64,000 nucleotides of DNA, taken from CAYMSO01 sp964393185 (GTDB taxonomy: Bacteria > Patescibacteriota > Dojkabacteria > J137). The notes beneath the pieces were generated by a model. The model searched no databases, was not told the DNA's origin, and worked only from the letters and a program-made list of their open reading frames with translations. The DNA lies in NCBI GenBank assembly GCA_964393185.1, contig CAYMSO010000002.1, positions 87,095 through 151,094 on the forward strand, written 5' to 3'. Of the stretch, positions 26,611 through 36,716 are shown one piece after another (positions within the stretch are counted from its first letter, which is position 1; every line of letters begins with the position of its first letter). Position numbers and translations under genes: made by a program.

Positions 26611-27366
26611 ATGATTAAACATATAAGATTAATAAACATAATAGTACTAACCTTTATAAGCTTGACTTTATTGACAGGATTTATTGGAGTCACCAACTGG
26701 AATGCGATAAAAGCAGATAGTGGTGAACTCGGTAAAGGTTGTAAAGACAATGATAAATGCAATAGTGGATTAACTTGTATGAGAAAGTTCGGCTATGATA
26801 GAGATGTGTGCGTACAACTGAGAACAAGTGACGGAGGATTCGGATGTGGGAGCGAAAATGAAGGGTGTTGTACTATCTATAGACCTAAAGATATCTCTGT
26901 GCCTTCCTTCTGTTGGGGAAGCTTTGTTTGCGTTGACAATACATGCATAGATGAAAGTACACCCGAGCAGGATGAAGAAGACGAGGATAATCAAGAGAAT
27001 GATGAGAATAATCAAATTGACTATCGAAATGGCGTAGAAAACTGTAATCTACAAGATGATCCAGGTTGCGTTAGCTGCATAGGACAAGGTGGTATCTGGA
27101 CTGCTATTGGTTGTATTGACCCTTCTCCTACTGGTATTCTTACTGGCTTAATTAGAATTGGTTATGGAGTTATGGGTGGTGTTGCTTTACTACAATTAAT
27201 ATTTGTTGGTCTTATGTATCAATCTGGTGATGAAGCTAAAATCGCTGATGCTAGAAGTAAGCTTTTTGCTACTTTAGGTGGTGTTGCTTTGTTAACTTTT
27301 AGTGTATTAATACTAAGAATTATTGGTATAAATATATTAGATGTTATCCCTGTTGGTGGTATTTAA
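26611..27366 (+). CDS. VirB2/TrbC-like pilin-type membrane protein with Cys-rich domain
   Basis: A 251-residue protein. The signal segment (IRLINIIVLTFISLTLLTGF) is followed by an extracellular cysteine-rich domain of residues about 45-115 (GKGCKDNDKC, GCGSENEGCC and others, probably disulfide-bonded). An acidic Asp/Glu/Asn linker follows, then two membrane spans near the end (YGVMGGVALLQLIFVGLMYQ and LGGVALLTFSVLILRI). The twin C-terminal spans with a short charged loop (GDEAKIADARSK) resemble VirB2/TrbC-type subunits common in CPR secretion clusters. The added Cys-rich head is unusual for VirB2. Confidence 0.72.
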   Translation: MIKHIRLINIIVLTFISLTLLTGFIGVTNWNAIKADSGELGKGCKDNDKCNSGLTCMRKFGYDRDVCVQLRTSDGGFGCGSENEGCCTIYRPKDISVPSFCWGSFVCVDNTCIDESTPEQDEEDEDNQENDENNQIDYRNGVENCNLQDDPGCVSCIGQGGIWTAIGCIDPSPTGILTGLIRIGYGVMGGVALLQLIFVGLMYQSGDEAKIADARSKLFATLGGVALLTFSVLILRIIGINILDVIPVGGI

Positions 27367-27416
27367 TATATTTATTTTGTAATTAATTTATGTAATCTAT
27401 TAATTAATTGCAGGTC

Positions 27417-28706
27417 CTACTCTTCTTCGAAGCAGTCGCTATCTAATCCGCGCCTGGCACACATGATGCGATTAACTAGATTAGCATCCAGAATACACTT
27501 TCTTAATAATTCCAGTTCTATCTCTGCCTTCAAATTAGGTTTTCTCATATTTGCCTCTGCTGTATCTTTATATATATTTATTGCGCCAGTAACAGAAGGA
27601 GCCATAGCCATCATCTTATACTGATTTAAGGATGGACCTTCCTCACTGCTATCCGTAGTTAATTCTATGCTAACTTGGTCAGCTAGCTCTTGGCAAGCAA
27701 GAGATGTAGCTATATCCACCGATGAGTCAAAAATAATTTCAACTGTCTCATTTTTATTATCCTTAACCCAATTCCATAAATCTTGAACCACATAGGTGAT
27801 TAGAAAAAAAATAAATACAATCACAGCTAGACCGTAAATTATATAGCGCTTTTTTTTATATATAAAGAAAGCTGCCTTTACGATCTTTCCTACTGCTGGA
27901 GTAAATAAAAGTGCTGCAATTGCAGGAAGTATTTGGTCTGCATTGTTTCCTAATAGTTTGGCTGCCTTAAAAATATTGCCGGGAGTAGGTTTCTTTAGCA
28001 ACTCATAGATTCTATACATAACAGTTACATCACCACCAGCATACTTATTTGCAATTGCTATTATCTTTCTTCCAATAGGATTATTTAGTGCCGGTGGGAT
28101 ATCTGTAATTGATGAAGTGGACATGAGCATTCTTTCTCCTAATTCATCTACGCCATCTTGTTCAACAAGATTTGAATCCATACCTTCTGCATTTTGAATA
28201 GCCGAATCTAATGTACGCCTTCCTGAATCTAGTCCAAAGTCATCACTTATGAAGTCACTCTGGTTACCCCCGTTTGATGTAGTATTTTGAATACTAGAAT
28301 CGGCAGGTGTTCTATTATCTATATTCCCACCTGCGTTATCAGATGACTGAAGTTGAGGTTGGAGCTGGCCTATTTGTGAATCTAATTCTAAAATTTGATC
28401 TTCAAGCTGCTTTATTTCTTCTGCGGATCCACCATTTTCTTGTAATAAAGTGCGGCGTCTGCTTAATTCATCTCGAGCTGACCACGCATCACTAAGTCTC
28501 TTCTGAACACTCCTGTTCCTGGAGCTAATATTATTTCTTTTCGCAATAATTCGATCAGATAGCGCTTTGCTTCTTTGCTCTCTTAAATTTCTTTGCATTT
28601 CCCTTTGCTGCGTAAGCTTGCCAGAAAAGCTTCCTGGATTAACAAAATCGCTAATAGTTTTGCCTATTAACTCTAACCACCCTTTGGGTTTTTGTGACTC
28701 TGCCAT
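27417..28706 (-). CDS. Hypothetical membrane protein of the T4SS-like cluster, 429 aa
   Basis: Unrecognised protein. Residues about 25-115 are a charged, Arg/Gln-rich coiled coil. A low-complexity Asn/Ser/Gly linker follows, then a helical segment and two hydrophobic stretches (ILPAIAALLFTPAVGKIVKA and YIIYGLAVIVFIFFLITYVV). A C-terminal domain with several cysteines, including the tail IMCARRGLDSDCFEEE, completes it. It is 29 nt downstream of the ATPase on the same strand, hence probably co-transcribed and part of the same membrane machine. Confidence 0.65.
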   Translation of the reverse strand: MAESQKPKGWLELIGKTISDFVNPGSFSGKLTQQREMQRNLREQRSKALSDRIIAKRNNISSRNRSVQKRLSDAWSARDELSRRRTLLQENGGSAEEIKQLEDQILELDSQIGQLQPQLQSSDNAGGNIDNRTPADSSIQNTTSNGGNQSDFISDDFGLDSGRRTLDSAIQNAEGMDSNLVEQDGVDELGERMLMSTSSITDIPPALNNPIGRKIIAIANKYAGGDVTVMYRIYELLKKPTPGNIFKAAKLLGNNADQILPAIAALLFTPAVGKIVKAAFFIYKKKRYIIYGLAVIVFIFFLITYVVQDLWNWVKDNKNETVEIIFDSSVDIATSLACQELADQVSIELTTDSSEEGPSLNQYKMMAMAPSVTGAINIYKDTAEANMRKPNLKAEIELELLRKCILDANLVNRIMCARRGLDSDCFEEE

Positions 28707-28735
28707 ACAATTTCAATAACAACTCGTGGGTTAAT

Positions 28736-31129
28736 TTAATCTTTCGAAATATTGCCTTTATCATTATATATTTGAGCAGCCCATTTGTTAATTTTAAATT
28801 CAATTTCTTCTTTGCTACTGGCATACGATTCTCTACTTAACTTAATTATTTCTTCCTTTAACTCTTCTGGCTTAAAGTTAGGCAACATTAAAATGCCAGT
28901 AAAAGGATTGCTCTGAGACCCATCTATTGTGAGTTTTATAGCCATTCTGAATTTTTCTAAGTTAACAAGGTCCTCCATATTCAAAAAAGGCGCATATTCT
29001 TTTTGTAACCTCAATGCATCTTTCTGACTTACTACATAATTAATTAATGTACCTACATTCCCAAAAATTGCATCCTGTACTTCTGTACTAATCTGATCGA
29101 TATATTGATGAGTAACAAATAGATTAAGACCGTATTTTCTTGATTCAGAAAGTATTTTTATAAAAGTATCGGTCGAAAAATTTTGAAATTCATCTACGTA
29201 TAAATAAAAGTCCCTTCTACGATCCAGGATCATGTTTGCCCTTTGCATTGCATTTGTATAGATTCTCGTAATTAACATACCTCCAAGCAAAGAAGTATTT
29301 TCCTCTCCAATTTTACCTTGAGATAAATTAACCAAAAGAATTTTACCCGAATCCATTATCTCTCTAAAATCTATGGTCGATTTTATTTGCCCAATCATGT
29401 TTCGAATCATTGGAGAGTTCAAAAATCTACCTACTTTATTATTAATAGGAGCCACAGCTTCAGAAATTAAGCGTGGGTTCTTTGCCATTTCTTCAAATTC
29501 CTGCTCCCAAAATTTAATCAAAAATGGATCTTTCACCTGTTTAAGCAAGAATTTCCTATAGTTCTTATCCTGCAAAATTCTTTGAACTGCAAGTAGCGAA
29601 ACATTTTGACAATGAAGTAGAGTAAGGACTGTATTTGTCAATATATACTGTAATCTTGGCCCCCACGAGTTGCCAAAGAACTTTTTAAAGACAGTTACAA
29701 TGCCATCTGCAAGAAGTTCCATCGATTCTCCTTCCTTAATATCCAGCATGTTAAGACCCACTGGATATTCTGTATCGGAAGGATCTATATATACTACATC
29801 TTTAAGTCTGTGCTGTGGAATAAGGTTCAAAACATGTTCAACTAGTTCGCCATGTGGATCGATAATGCCAAATCCTTCGCCATCATGAATATCTCCATAA
29901 ACTAGTCGTTGTATCAAAGCACTTTTACCAGTGCCTGTTTTTCCTATCAAATACATGTGTCTTCTTCTATCTTCTTTTTTTATGCCAAAAGGCACATGCA
30001 CGTTTCTATAATCTGTATAGCCAAATACTCGTATGCCATAATTGTTTTTTATACTTGAATCATAATTGGGTATAACTGGTAAATTCGCCGGTATTTCCAA
30101 TTTTTTTGATCTAGCCCAATCAATGTTTGGAGTTTTTACAGATTCATTTGGAAAATGATAAAGAGAAGCCAGTTCTTCTGTATTAATAATATTAACTTCT
30201 TTCTCGTCCAAAAATCTTCTTATATATTTTTCTTTAATACTTAAAGACTGTTCTAATCTTTTGCCTAAAAATAATGTTTTGATTGCAGAAGTTGAATTCT
30301 TCTTGGCAGCAAGGCTATTGAGTTTTCCTCTTTGGAATTGTTTAAAGGATGCCTCAATATCTTCCATTAAGTTATTCACCATCATTTTGTCTGGGCCTTT
30401 TACAATTACTCGCACAGTAAATTGATAGCCTGATTTATTGCTTTTTTGTTCAATTTCTCTAATTTCTTGAAGCTGATCAGTATCTAATGGTGTGGATGCC
30501 GTTTGTATTTCTGGTTTTGATCTAGCGGAGTCTTTTAAAGTTTTTACAAATGACTTTCCAGTGTCTTGCCAATAGCTGGCTACAGGTCTGCATACTATTT
30601 GTATCCAGGCTTCAAAACCATTTTGCATTTTGGATATTGAAGAAGTTATAGGTCCAAGTGGATCAATCTCAAAATTTTTAAATGTGTTCAAAGGGTACAT
30701 ACTTTCTCTGGCAAGTCCATATTCTGCCACACTTATAACACCATTAAACTGACGGATAGTTTCCACGTAATCCTTCACCAGAGTAATTTGTGCTTCGGGA
30801 TATTGAGCGTAAACCTGGTTTTCGATAAAGTTTTTGTATCTTTTGCTACATACTATTAAGAAAAAAATACCCATCGAGTTTCCTACAATTTCAAAACTGA
30901 AAAGATCCTTTGACTTTGAATTATTTCTCAAGGTTCCATGTAGGGATTGAAAAAAAGCTTCTGCTGCTAGTGGTTTTTTGTCGTTGTAAAGTGGAACAGC
31001 AATTTTTAATACTATTCTTTCTTTAATTGTCTCATTTACTGTGATTTTTAAATAATTACGACGAAGTTGATAGGTATATAGACCTACAGCTGGTATAAAT
31101 AGTAGTGTGATTAGCAGTATTATTGTCAT
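28736..31129 (-). CDS. Type IV secretion/conjugation-type ATPase (VirD4/VirB4/HerA-like)
   Basis: A 797-residue membrane-tethered motor. It has one N-terminal span (residues 1-20), a ~370-residue N-terminal domain, Walker A GKTGTGKS at 396-403 followed by IDPHGELVEHV, and Walker B FYLYVDEFQNF. Sensor-like LSESRKYGLNLFVTHQYIDQI follows, as in TraG/VirD4-type coupling proteins. It should hydrolyse ATP to move DNA or protein across the membrane, or to drive pilus dynamics. A TACAAT -10 sits 6 nt before the ATG. No relaxase is in the window, so conjugation is not supported. Confidence 0.87.
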   Translation of the reverse strand: MTIILLITLLFIPAVGLYTYQLRRNYLKITVNETIKERIVLKIAVPLYNDKKPLAAEAFFQSLHGTLRNNSKSKDLFSFEIVGNSMGIFFLIVCSKRYKNFIENQVYAQYPEAQITLVKDYVETIRQFNGVISVAEYGLARESMYPLNTFKNFEIDPLGPITSSISKMQNGFEAWIQIVCRPVASYWQDTGKSFVKTLKDSARSKPEIQTASTPLDTDQLQEIREIEQKSNKSGYQFTVRVIVKGPDKMMVNNLMEDIEASFKQFQRGKLNSLAAKKNSTSAIKTLFLGKRLEQSLSIKEKYIRRFLDEKEVNIINTEELASLYHFPNESVKTPNIDWARSKKLEIPANLPVIPNYDSSIKNNYGIRVFGYTDYRNVHVPFGIKKEDRRRHMYLIGKTGTGKSALIQRLVYGDIHDGEGFGIIDPHGELVEHVLNLIPQHRLKDVVYIDPSDTEYPVGLNMLDIKEGESMELLADGIVTVFKKFFGNSWGPRLQYILTNTVLTLLHCQNVSLLAVQRILQDKNYRKFLLKQVKDPFLIKFWEQEFEEMAKNPRLISEAVAPINNKVGRFLNSPMIRNMIGQIKSTIDFREIMDSGKILLVNLSQGKIGEENTSLLGGMLITRIYTNAMQRANMILDRRRDFYLYVDEFQNFSTDTFIKILSESRKYGLNLFVTHQYIDQISTEVQDAIFGNVGTLINYVVSQKDALRLQKEYAPFLNMEDLVNLEKFRMAIKLTIDGSQSNPFTGILMLPNFKPEELKEEIIKLSRESYASSKEEIEFKINKWAAQIYNDKGNISKD

Positions 31130-31135
31130 GAATAT

Positions 31136-31141
31136 ATTGTA
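31136..31141 (-). promoter_or_regulatory. -10 box of the secretion ATPase gene
   Basis: TACAAT on the minus strand is 6 nt from the ATG (31127-31129), again predicting a leaderless mRNA. Confidence 0.45.
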
Positions 31142-31242
31142 CTATAAAAATCAACCAATAGTACCTAGCAATTAACAAGGGTTATTGAAACAAAAGCAGT
31201 TTACGAAGAAAACTTTCGTTATGACAAGAACAAACTTAAAGC

Positions 31243-33903
31243 TTATTGCTTTTGCATAGTTATTGGAATTTTCAAAGACGCAGCACTACCATACCCACTT
31301 ATACCAAATGCTACTGCATCTGTTACTAGTGCACCTCCAGAAACACCGCTACCGCTGATCATACCACCTACAAACGTTTTTTGGAGTGGATCAAGCTTAC
31401 CAAATAGTTGCACCAAACTGCCCATTACAGTCGCATCCCCAGGCTTTCTTTCTATTACCAACTCAAACTTAATCTCTAATAGCTTTCCTGCGCCATACGT
31501 AGGATAAGGTTGAGGATTAGATCCAGATACCAATAATTTTAGCATCCCATTTGTTATATGATACCAACGACTTGTTCTCCTATCGTAAGCCCACATGAAA
31601 GGGTCATTTCCATTGCTTAGCCGCTTAAACGGCTGAGTAATACCTCTCTGGAATCCAGCAGGTGAGCTTACTACGGCTATATCCATTGGATCTATAGTTC
31701 TGCCAAATTCAAAATCTTTAGGCATTAAGGTAAGCTTACCATTGTTCCTGGCAATGTATCTAACTGGAGGTGCTCCCTCTGCTGGATTAGCTATAGCACC
31801 ACTTGCTGGATCTACATTACAACTTCTAAATATTTGGATAATTTCGTTGACAGTAAATTCTATAGTATTATCAGGATTCTGTGGAAAAGTAAATTTAAAA
31901 TCTATACCTATTTCTTTACCTTCTTCGTGTATAGATCCACCGCTTCGCATATTTACTCCTGTTAAACCTGTCATACTTCCCTCAAACAAATTTGTGCCTT
32001 TTTGTAAAATTTCACCGACTGCCCTGGCAGCGCCACCCCTGTTAATTAAATTACCTATTCTCGTCCTTGCAAGAGTTCCTAGCTCATTCATTTTATCTTC
32101 TGCCGAGCCCTGTTGTCCTGCCTTAACGCCAACCATTCTGTTGTAGGTTGCTGCACTAAATTTGCCTACCGCTCTTGTAGGAACTAGCGCTGCATTTCTC
32201 ATTTTTGTTGTCACTGCTCCTTCTCTGAAGGTAGCATTTTTCCTTATATCATTTGCTAAGTTAAGCGAGTCTTTAGCACTAGAAAACGCACCACTTACAA
32301 ATGTAGGGATAACTGCTTTCGTACCCATAGAATCATCAATGGAATTTAGTATATTCGGAACGTTTAAATAAATCATTATGGCTAGAACTCCAAATACCAA
32401 TGCGTTTACACTGTTAAATAATAAATCCCCGCCACCAGATATTAATTCTTCTAAACCCAATAGTGGAGGTACATAGCCAGACTTGCCTAGGTCTGGTATA
32501 GAGTTTTGAAAAGCCTCGGTAGAAAAGATAATTGCGAGTAAAAACATTGCATAAGTAACAATGTAAAAAAGCGAAGCAGCTCCCATAATTTTTGCAAATT
32601 GCATAATTTGCTTTGTGCCATTGCCTGGAATTGCTATAGTAGCAAAGATAAAAGGGGAGGCAATTGGAGCTAATAAGAAAACAAGATACTTCATCAAAAG
32701 TAATTTTAGAATTCTAAGCCCAGTAAAGAACAACAGGATTCTTATAAAAAAATTTATAATATCTCCAATCCAAGCTATGGGTCCACCATCTGATTGACCC
32801 AATACTTCTAGTATAGCTGCTACAGTAAGTCCTAGATTATCACCTATAATAGTTGAACCTATACTTTGCAAACCGTGTTGTATCTCATCACTTACATTTA
32901 CATTACCGCCGGAAGAATACCACGTCAATCTAGGGTCATCTGGGTAGAGACCTCTATCGTTCTCTGCATATCCTATACAACCAGGTGGTTTGTTATTATC
33001 GTCAGGTGAGTCGCAATTTCTGTTTTCGTACACAGATCGTGCAGGTGCGCCGGGTCCGATCAAGAATTGTCTAACCACATTTGTGCCTATTGTTACGCTA
33101 TCTATAAATAATCCGCTAATAGCATAGCTAAGTGGAATAAGAATCATGGCCAGTGCTATGTTCGGAATTGCATTTTGTATGGTTACAGAAACTCCTCCAG
33201 GCAATTGAGCTCTAAACATAATAGAGAATGCTACTCCAATAATTAGAAAGATCATTAATCCGTATACTATATTAACAGACCAACCCCAAAAATCCTGAAT
33301 AGGTTTTAATAGAGTAAATCCGTTACCAGGATAGTATAGTGCATCGGCGTTATCTTGTGCATTAACCTGACCTAAATTTTTTATTGCGTAAACTTGCTGT
33401 TGAAAGTATACCTGTCCACTTGCGGGACGTTCATCTAGCAATTTATTACTTGCAGCTAATACTACACCCGATAGTCCCCTAGTTGCATCAGGATTATTTA
33501 GTCTGGCTTGTCTCTGCACAAAGTTTTCTGCAGTTATTTTACATCCGCCATTACCATCAGATTCTGTAACTTCAGCCAAGAATTCCGAATAAGTTTGATA
33601 GTCTGTAGAAAGAATTTTTGCCCATGGTTTCATTAATCCGCCCCACAAGCTTCCTTGTGCAGGAGATATAGGGCACGCTGTACCATATAGCAATTGATTT
33701 ACTTCAGGATCCCCAACACTCCAAGCATTCATATCGCTTGCTGTGTCGAATATTCCATTAGCTTCTATATCTTTGCTAGGCCAAAAAAAGGGAATAATTA
33801 CCAAGAAAGCTACTAGCAGAATTACTACTAACCTGTATGTATAGATCTTATTGTAGACAAAGCAAATTTTATCTTTCACGTTTTGCAAAACATTTTCTAA
33901 CAA
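31243..33903 (-). CDS. VirB6/TrbL-like polytopic membrane protein
   Basis: An 886-residue protein. An N-terminal span (VVILLVAFLVIIPFFWPS) leads to an extracytoplasmic region. A block of about seven spans follows between residues ~210 and 530 (for example NIVYGLMIFLIIGVAFSIMF and LFYIVTYAMFLLAIIF), then a ~350-residue soluble C-terminal domain. This layout fits CPR VirB6/TrbL-like channel components. Its place directly upstream of the ATPase supports that. The start is a TTG at 33901-33903 with TATACT two bases upstream, so the true start is uncertain. Confidence 0.7.
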   Translation of the reverse strand: MLENVLQNVKDKICFVYNKIYTYRLVVILLVAFLVIIPFFWPSKDIEANGIFDTASDMNAWSVGDPEVNQLLYGTACPISPAQGSLWGGLMKPWAKILSTDYQTYSEFLAEVTESDGNGGCKITAENFVQRQARLNNPDATRGLSGVVLAASNKLLDERPASGQVYFQQQVYAIKNLGQVNAQDNADALYYPGNGFTLLKPIQDFWGWSVNIVYGLMIFLIIGVAFSIMFRAQLPGGVSVTIQNAIPNIALAMILIPLSYAISGLFIDSVTIGTNVVRQFLIGPGAPARSVYENRNCDSPDDNNKPPGCIGYAENDRGLYPDDPRLTWYSSGGNVNVSDEIQHGLQSIGSTIIGDNLGLTVAAILEVLGQSDGGPIAWIGDIINFFIRILLFFTGLRILKLLLMKYLVFLLAPIASPFIFATIAIPGNGTKQIMQFAKIMGAASLFYIVTYAMFLLAIIFSTEAFQNSIPDLGKSGYVPPLLGLEELISGGGDLLFNSVNALVFGVLAIMIYLNVPNILNSIDDSMGTKAVIPTFVSGAFSSAKDSLNLANDIRKNATFREGAVTTKMRNAALVPTRAVGKFSAATYNRMVGVKAGQQGSAEDKMNELGTLARTRIGNLINRGGAARAVGEILQKGTNLFEGSMTGLTGVNMRSGGSIHEEGKEIGIDFKFTFPQNPDNTIEFTVNEIIQIFRSCNVDPASGAIANPAEGAPPVRYIARNNGKLTLMPKDFEFGRTIDPMDIAVVSSPAGFQRGITQPFKRLSNGNDPFMWAYDRRTSRWYHITNGMLKLLVSGSNPQPYPTYGAGKLLEIKFELVIERKPGDATVMGSLVQLFGKLDPLQKTFVGGMISGSGVSGGALVTDAVAFGISGYGSAASLKIPITMQKQ

Positions 33904-33954
33904 CTAGTATATGAGAAAAAAAGCATGATGTAAACAAGGAGAAATTAACAAGTT

Positions 33955-34040
33955 AACGGTTATCGGTAATGAGTTTTCAGAGTACTTGATTCTTATCTTA
34001 TGTCCTTTTCTTCAAATTACTGAAAACCGAAAACTGATAA
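33955..34040. repeat. Inverted, heptamer-related repeat upstream of the P-type ATPase
   Basis: The left arm (GGTTATCGGTAATGAGTTTTCAG) and right arm (CTGAAAACCGAAAACTGATAA) face each other across about 38 nt. Both are built from GATAACC/AAAACCG-like units. The open frame that runs through it from a TTG at 33986 is therefore unlikely to be coding. Confidence 0.6.
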
Positions 34041-34120
34041 TTTATTTAGTACCAACTATTTCTTATATCCTACGCATACTTCTTTTTATCGTGTTAAAAT
34101 ATTCTGTTTTAGTACATTTA

Positions 34121-36652
34121 ATGATACATGGATTAACCTCGGCCGAAGTCAATAGAAAAAAGACTTTGGGACTAACCAATCAAAAAATAGATTCATATTC
34201 GCCAAGTTACTTAAGCATTGTAAGAAGAAACACTTTCAGTCTTATGAACTTTGTGATTATTCCATTGGTTATATTACTTTACGCATTTAAGCTTTACAAC
34301 GATGCCACTGTTTTTGGAGTTTTTGTGCTTGGCAATACAATTCTTAACTCCTTTGAAGAAATCAGAATAAAAAGACGTATAGAAAAACTAATTCAAGAGT
34401 TTCAACAGAAAACTAAGGTAATTAGAGATGGCATTGTACAGGAAATTCCTTCCAGCGAAGTTGTAATTGGCGACTATATAAAGGCAGAAGAAGGTGAAGC
34501 CATAATCACCGATGGAAAAATAGTGCAAGAAAATTATTTACAAATCGATGAATCGGCATTAACTGGAGAATCAGATTATATAAAAAAGAAAGTTAACGAT
34601 CAGGTACTATCTGGTAGTTTCGTAGTAACAGGAGATTGCATCTATACTGCTCAGAAAGTTGGTAAGCAAAACTATTTGAACGAGCTTGGTTCTAAAAGTC
34701 TTACATACAAAAAGACTAAAAGTAGATTAGAGAAGTCGGGGGATAGATTTATTTCTTTCTTTGTAATTACGGGTTTTATAGCTGCGCTTTTCCATCTTTT
34801 TATGGCGCGCGAAGGAGGTGCAAGTCGTGAAGATCTTCTTTTAAGTTTTACAATGGTAATTTCTATAATAATACCGCAGACTTTGATCTTTTTATATGGA
34901 TTAACTTTTGTAATTTCTATAACAAAGCTTGCAAACAGAGGGATTCTTGTTCAAAAAAGAGGAGCCATAGACGATCTGGCAGGTATCGATACAATTTGCA
35001 TAGATAAGACAGGTACAATTACTACAAACCAAATGTATGTTGCAGAAAATAAATACTTTAATCTAAAGGAAGAATTAATTGGAAGAGTGTTCAACTCTGC
35101 AAGTAAATTATTCTATGGAAAGAACAAAACATCTTCCGCAATCGAAAACATTTATGCCACATTTGAAACTATTGAATTTTCAGATTTTGATCAGATTCCA
35201 TTTACGTCACGTAATAAGTATAGTGCATTTTCCTTTTTTCAAGAAGACACCAAGCATATTGTTTTTCTTGGCGCCCCAACAATTTTACTTAATCTTGTAG
35301 AAAAAAATTTAAAAATTGAATTAGAAAACCATGTAAAGAAACAGGAAGACAAGGGTTTTAGAGTAATAATATTACTTTACTCAACAAAACAAAAGATTGA
35401 ATTAAACAACATTCAAACAATAGAGGATGTAAAACAGGTATTTGATTCGGCAGCTTGCTTTTCTATTCAAGAAAATTTAAATCCAGGAATTAAAGAAATT
35501 CTTAAACAACTTCGAGAACAGGAAATAGATGTTAAAGTGATTTCTGGAGACAGCTATAAGTCAGTTTCGGATATTGCTCAAAAAATTGGCTTTCCAAATC
35601 CCAGAATTATAGATGTATCTCAAACTAATGAGAGACTCGAAAGATTAGCTTTGGAATATAATATTTTTACTAGAGCTAAACCAGAAGATAAATTAGTAAT
35701 TATCAAAACACTACGAGAGAACGGTCATAAAGTAGCAATGATAGGTGATGGAATCAATGATGTACTTAGCATGAAACAATCTACAGTAAGTATCGCCATG
35801 GAAAATGGTGCAAAAATTGCTAGAGACGTCGCAGACATTGTTCTTCTTCAAAATGATTACAAGAAAGTTCCTCAAATATTTTACGAAGGCGATAATATAG
35901 TTTTTAACTTAAAACTAACTACCAAAATTTTTTATGCCAAAGCATTTATGGGATTTGTGATTGCTGGTTTTTTCGCACTGTTAATGAAACCAATTCCGAT
36001 TTTGCCTTCAACTTCTCTAATATTTAGTTTCTTTGGAGGAACATTTATTAGTTATGTAGTTTCCTTTTCTAGACAGCAAGTAAAAAATCAGACAGACTTT
36101 ACAAAAAACATTATCGCAACTGCAACTCCTAGTGGAATTTTTATGGGATTGTCAATCATTTTAATGTATTTAATAAATAAGAGCACCTCTTTTGACCTAC
36201 TAAATAGTTATCTAGTTATGGGGTTACTTTCTGTAAGTTTGGTATATGCAATTTACCTTCTTTGGGAGGCTGAAAAAATTAATTCAATAAAATTTATGTT
36301 ATTTGTATGGATTATAGGAATGTTCTATGGAATGTTACTTATAAACTTACCAATATATTCTTATAACGAAGTAAGTAATAAGGTGATTGGATTATTAGGA
36401 CTAATCATAACATCATCTATCTTCTTTACTTATATTGTGTATAAGATTTCGAGTCACAGTGCAAATAGGATTAAGTACGCAATCGTTTTAGGACTTGCTC
36501 ATTTTTTAGTGCTGATGATATTCCCATTTAAGTATTATTACCAGGCAGAGCCAATCAACAAGCACTTAACATTAGATATAGTCTTAGTAACTGCATTGTT
36601 TAGTATTATAATGCTTATACTTCATAGAATCTTCAAGTTCTTTGGAAATTAG
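34121..36652 (+). CDS. Cation-transporting P-type ATPase, CtpE-like
   Basis: An 843-residue P-type pump. It opens with the actuator-side sequence HGLTSAEVNRKKTLGLTN, then two spans, the actuator TGES loop, and the phosphorylation motif DKTGTITT with Asp about 295. The hinge motif GDGINDV and a C-terminal block of about six spans follow. The N-terminal pattern matches CtpE/PacL-like cation pumps, but the ion is not deducible. The ATG at 34121 is chosen over the upstream TTG at 33986 because the extension reads through an inverted repeat and family members begin at the GLTxAEV segment. A TGTTAAAAT -10 lies at 34092-34100. Confidence 0.9.
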   Translation: MIHGLTSAEVNRKKTLGLTNQKIDSYSPSYLSIVRRNTFSLMNFVIIPLVILLYAFKLYNDATVFGVFVLGNTILNSFEEIRIKRRIEKLIQEFQQKTKVIRDGIVQEIPSSEVVIGDYIKAEEGEAIITDGKIVQENYLQIDESALTGESDYIKKKVNDQVLSGSFVVTGDCIYTAQKVGKQNYLNELGSKSLTYKKTKSRLEKSGDRFISFFVITGFIAALFHLFMAREGGASREDLLLSFTMVISIIIPQTLIFLYGLTFVISITKLANRGILVQKRGAIDDLAGIDTICIDKTGTITTNQMYVAENKYFNLKEELIGRVFNSASKLFYGKNKTSSAIENIYATFETIEFSDFDQIPFTSRNKYSAFSFFQEDTKHIVFLGAPTILLNLVEKNLKIELENHVKKQEDKGFRVIILLYSTKQKIELNNIQTIEDVKQVFDSAACFSIQENLNPGIKEILKQLREQEIDVKVISGDSYKSVSDIAQKIGFPNPRIIDVSQTNERLERLALEYNIFTRAKPEDKLVIIKTLRENGHKVAMIGDGINDVLSMKQSTVSIAMENGAKIARDVADIVLLQNDYKKVPQIFYEGDNIVFNLKLTTKIFYAKAFMGFVIAGFFALLMKPIPILPSTSLIFSFFGGTFISYVVSFSRQQVKNQTDFTKNIIATATPSGIFMGLSIILMYLINKSTSFDLLNSYLVMGLLSVSLVYAIYLLWEAEKINSIKFMLFVWIIGMFYGMLLINLPIYSYNEVSNKVIGLLGLIITSSIFFTYIVYKISSHSANRIKYAIVLGLAHFLVLMIFPFKYYYQAEPINKHLTLDIVLVTALFSIIMLILHRIFKFFGN

Positions 36653-36716
36653 ATCATCAACATTGACGTAATCAAGCTGACATCATATAATGGTGGCATA
36701 TTAATACATAAATAAT

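Noticed and set aside
28736..33903. Conjugative element
   Set aside because: No relaxase, integrase, attachment site or origin of transfer is visible; similar ATPase/VirB6 clusters occur as chromosomal envelope systems in CPR genomes.
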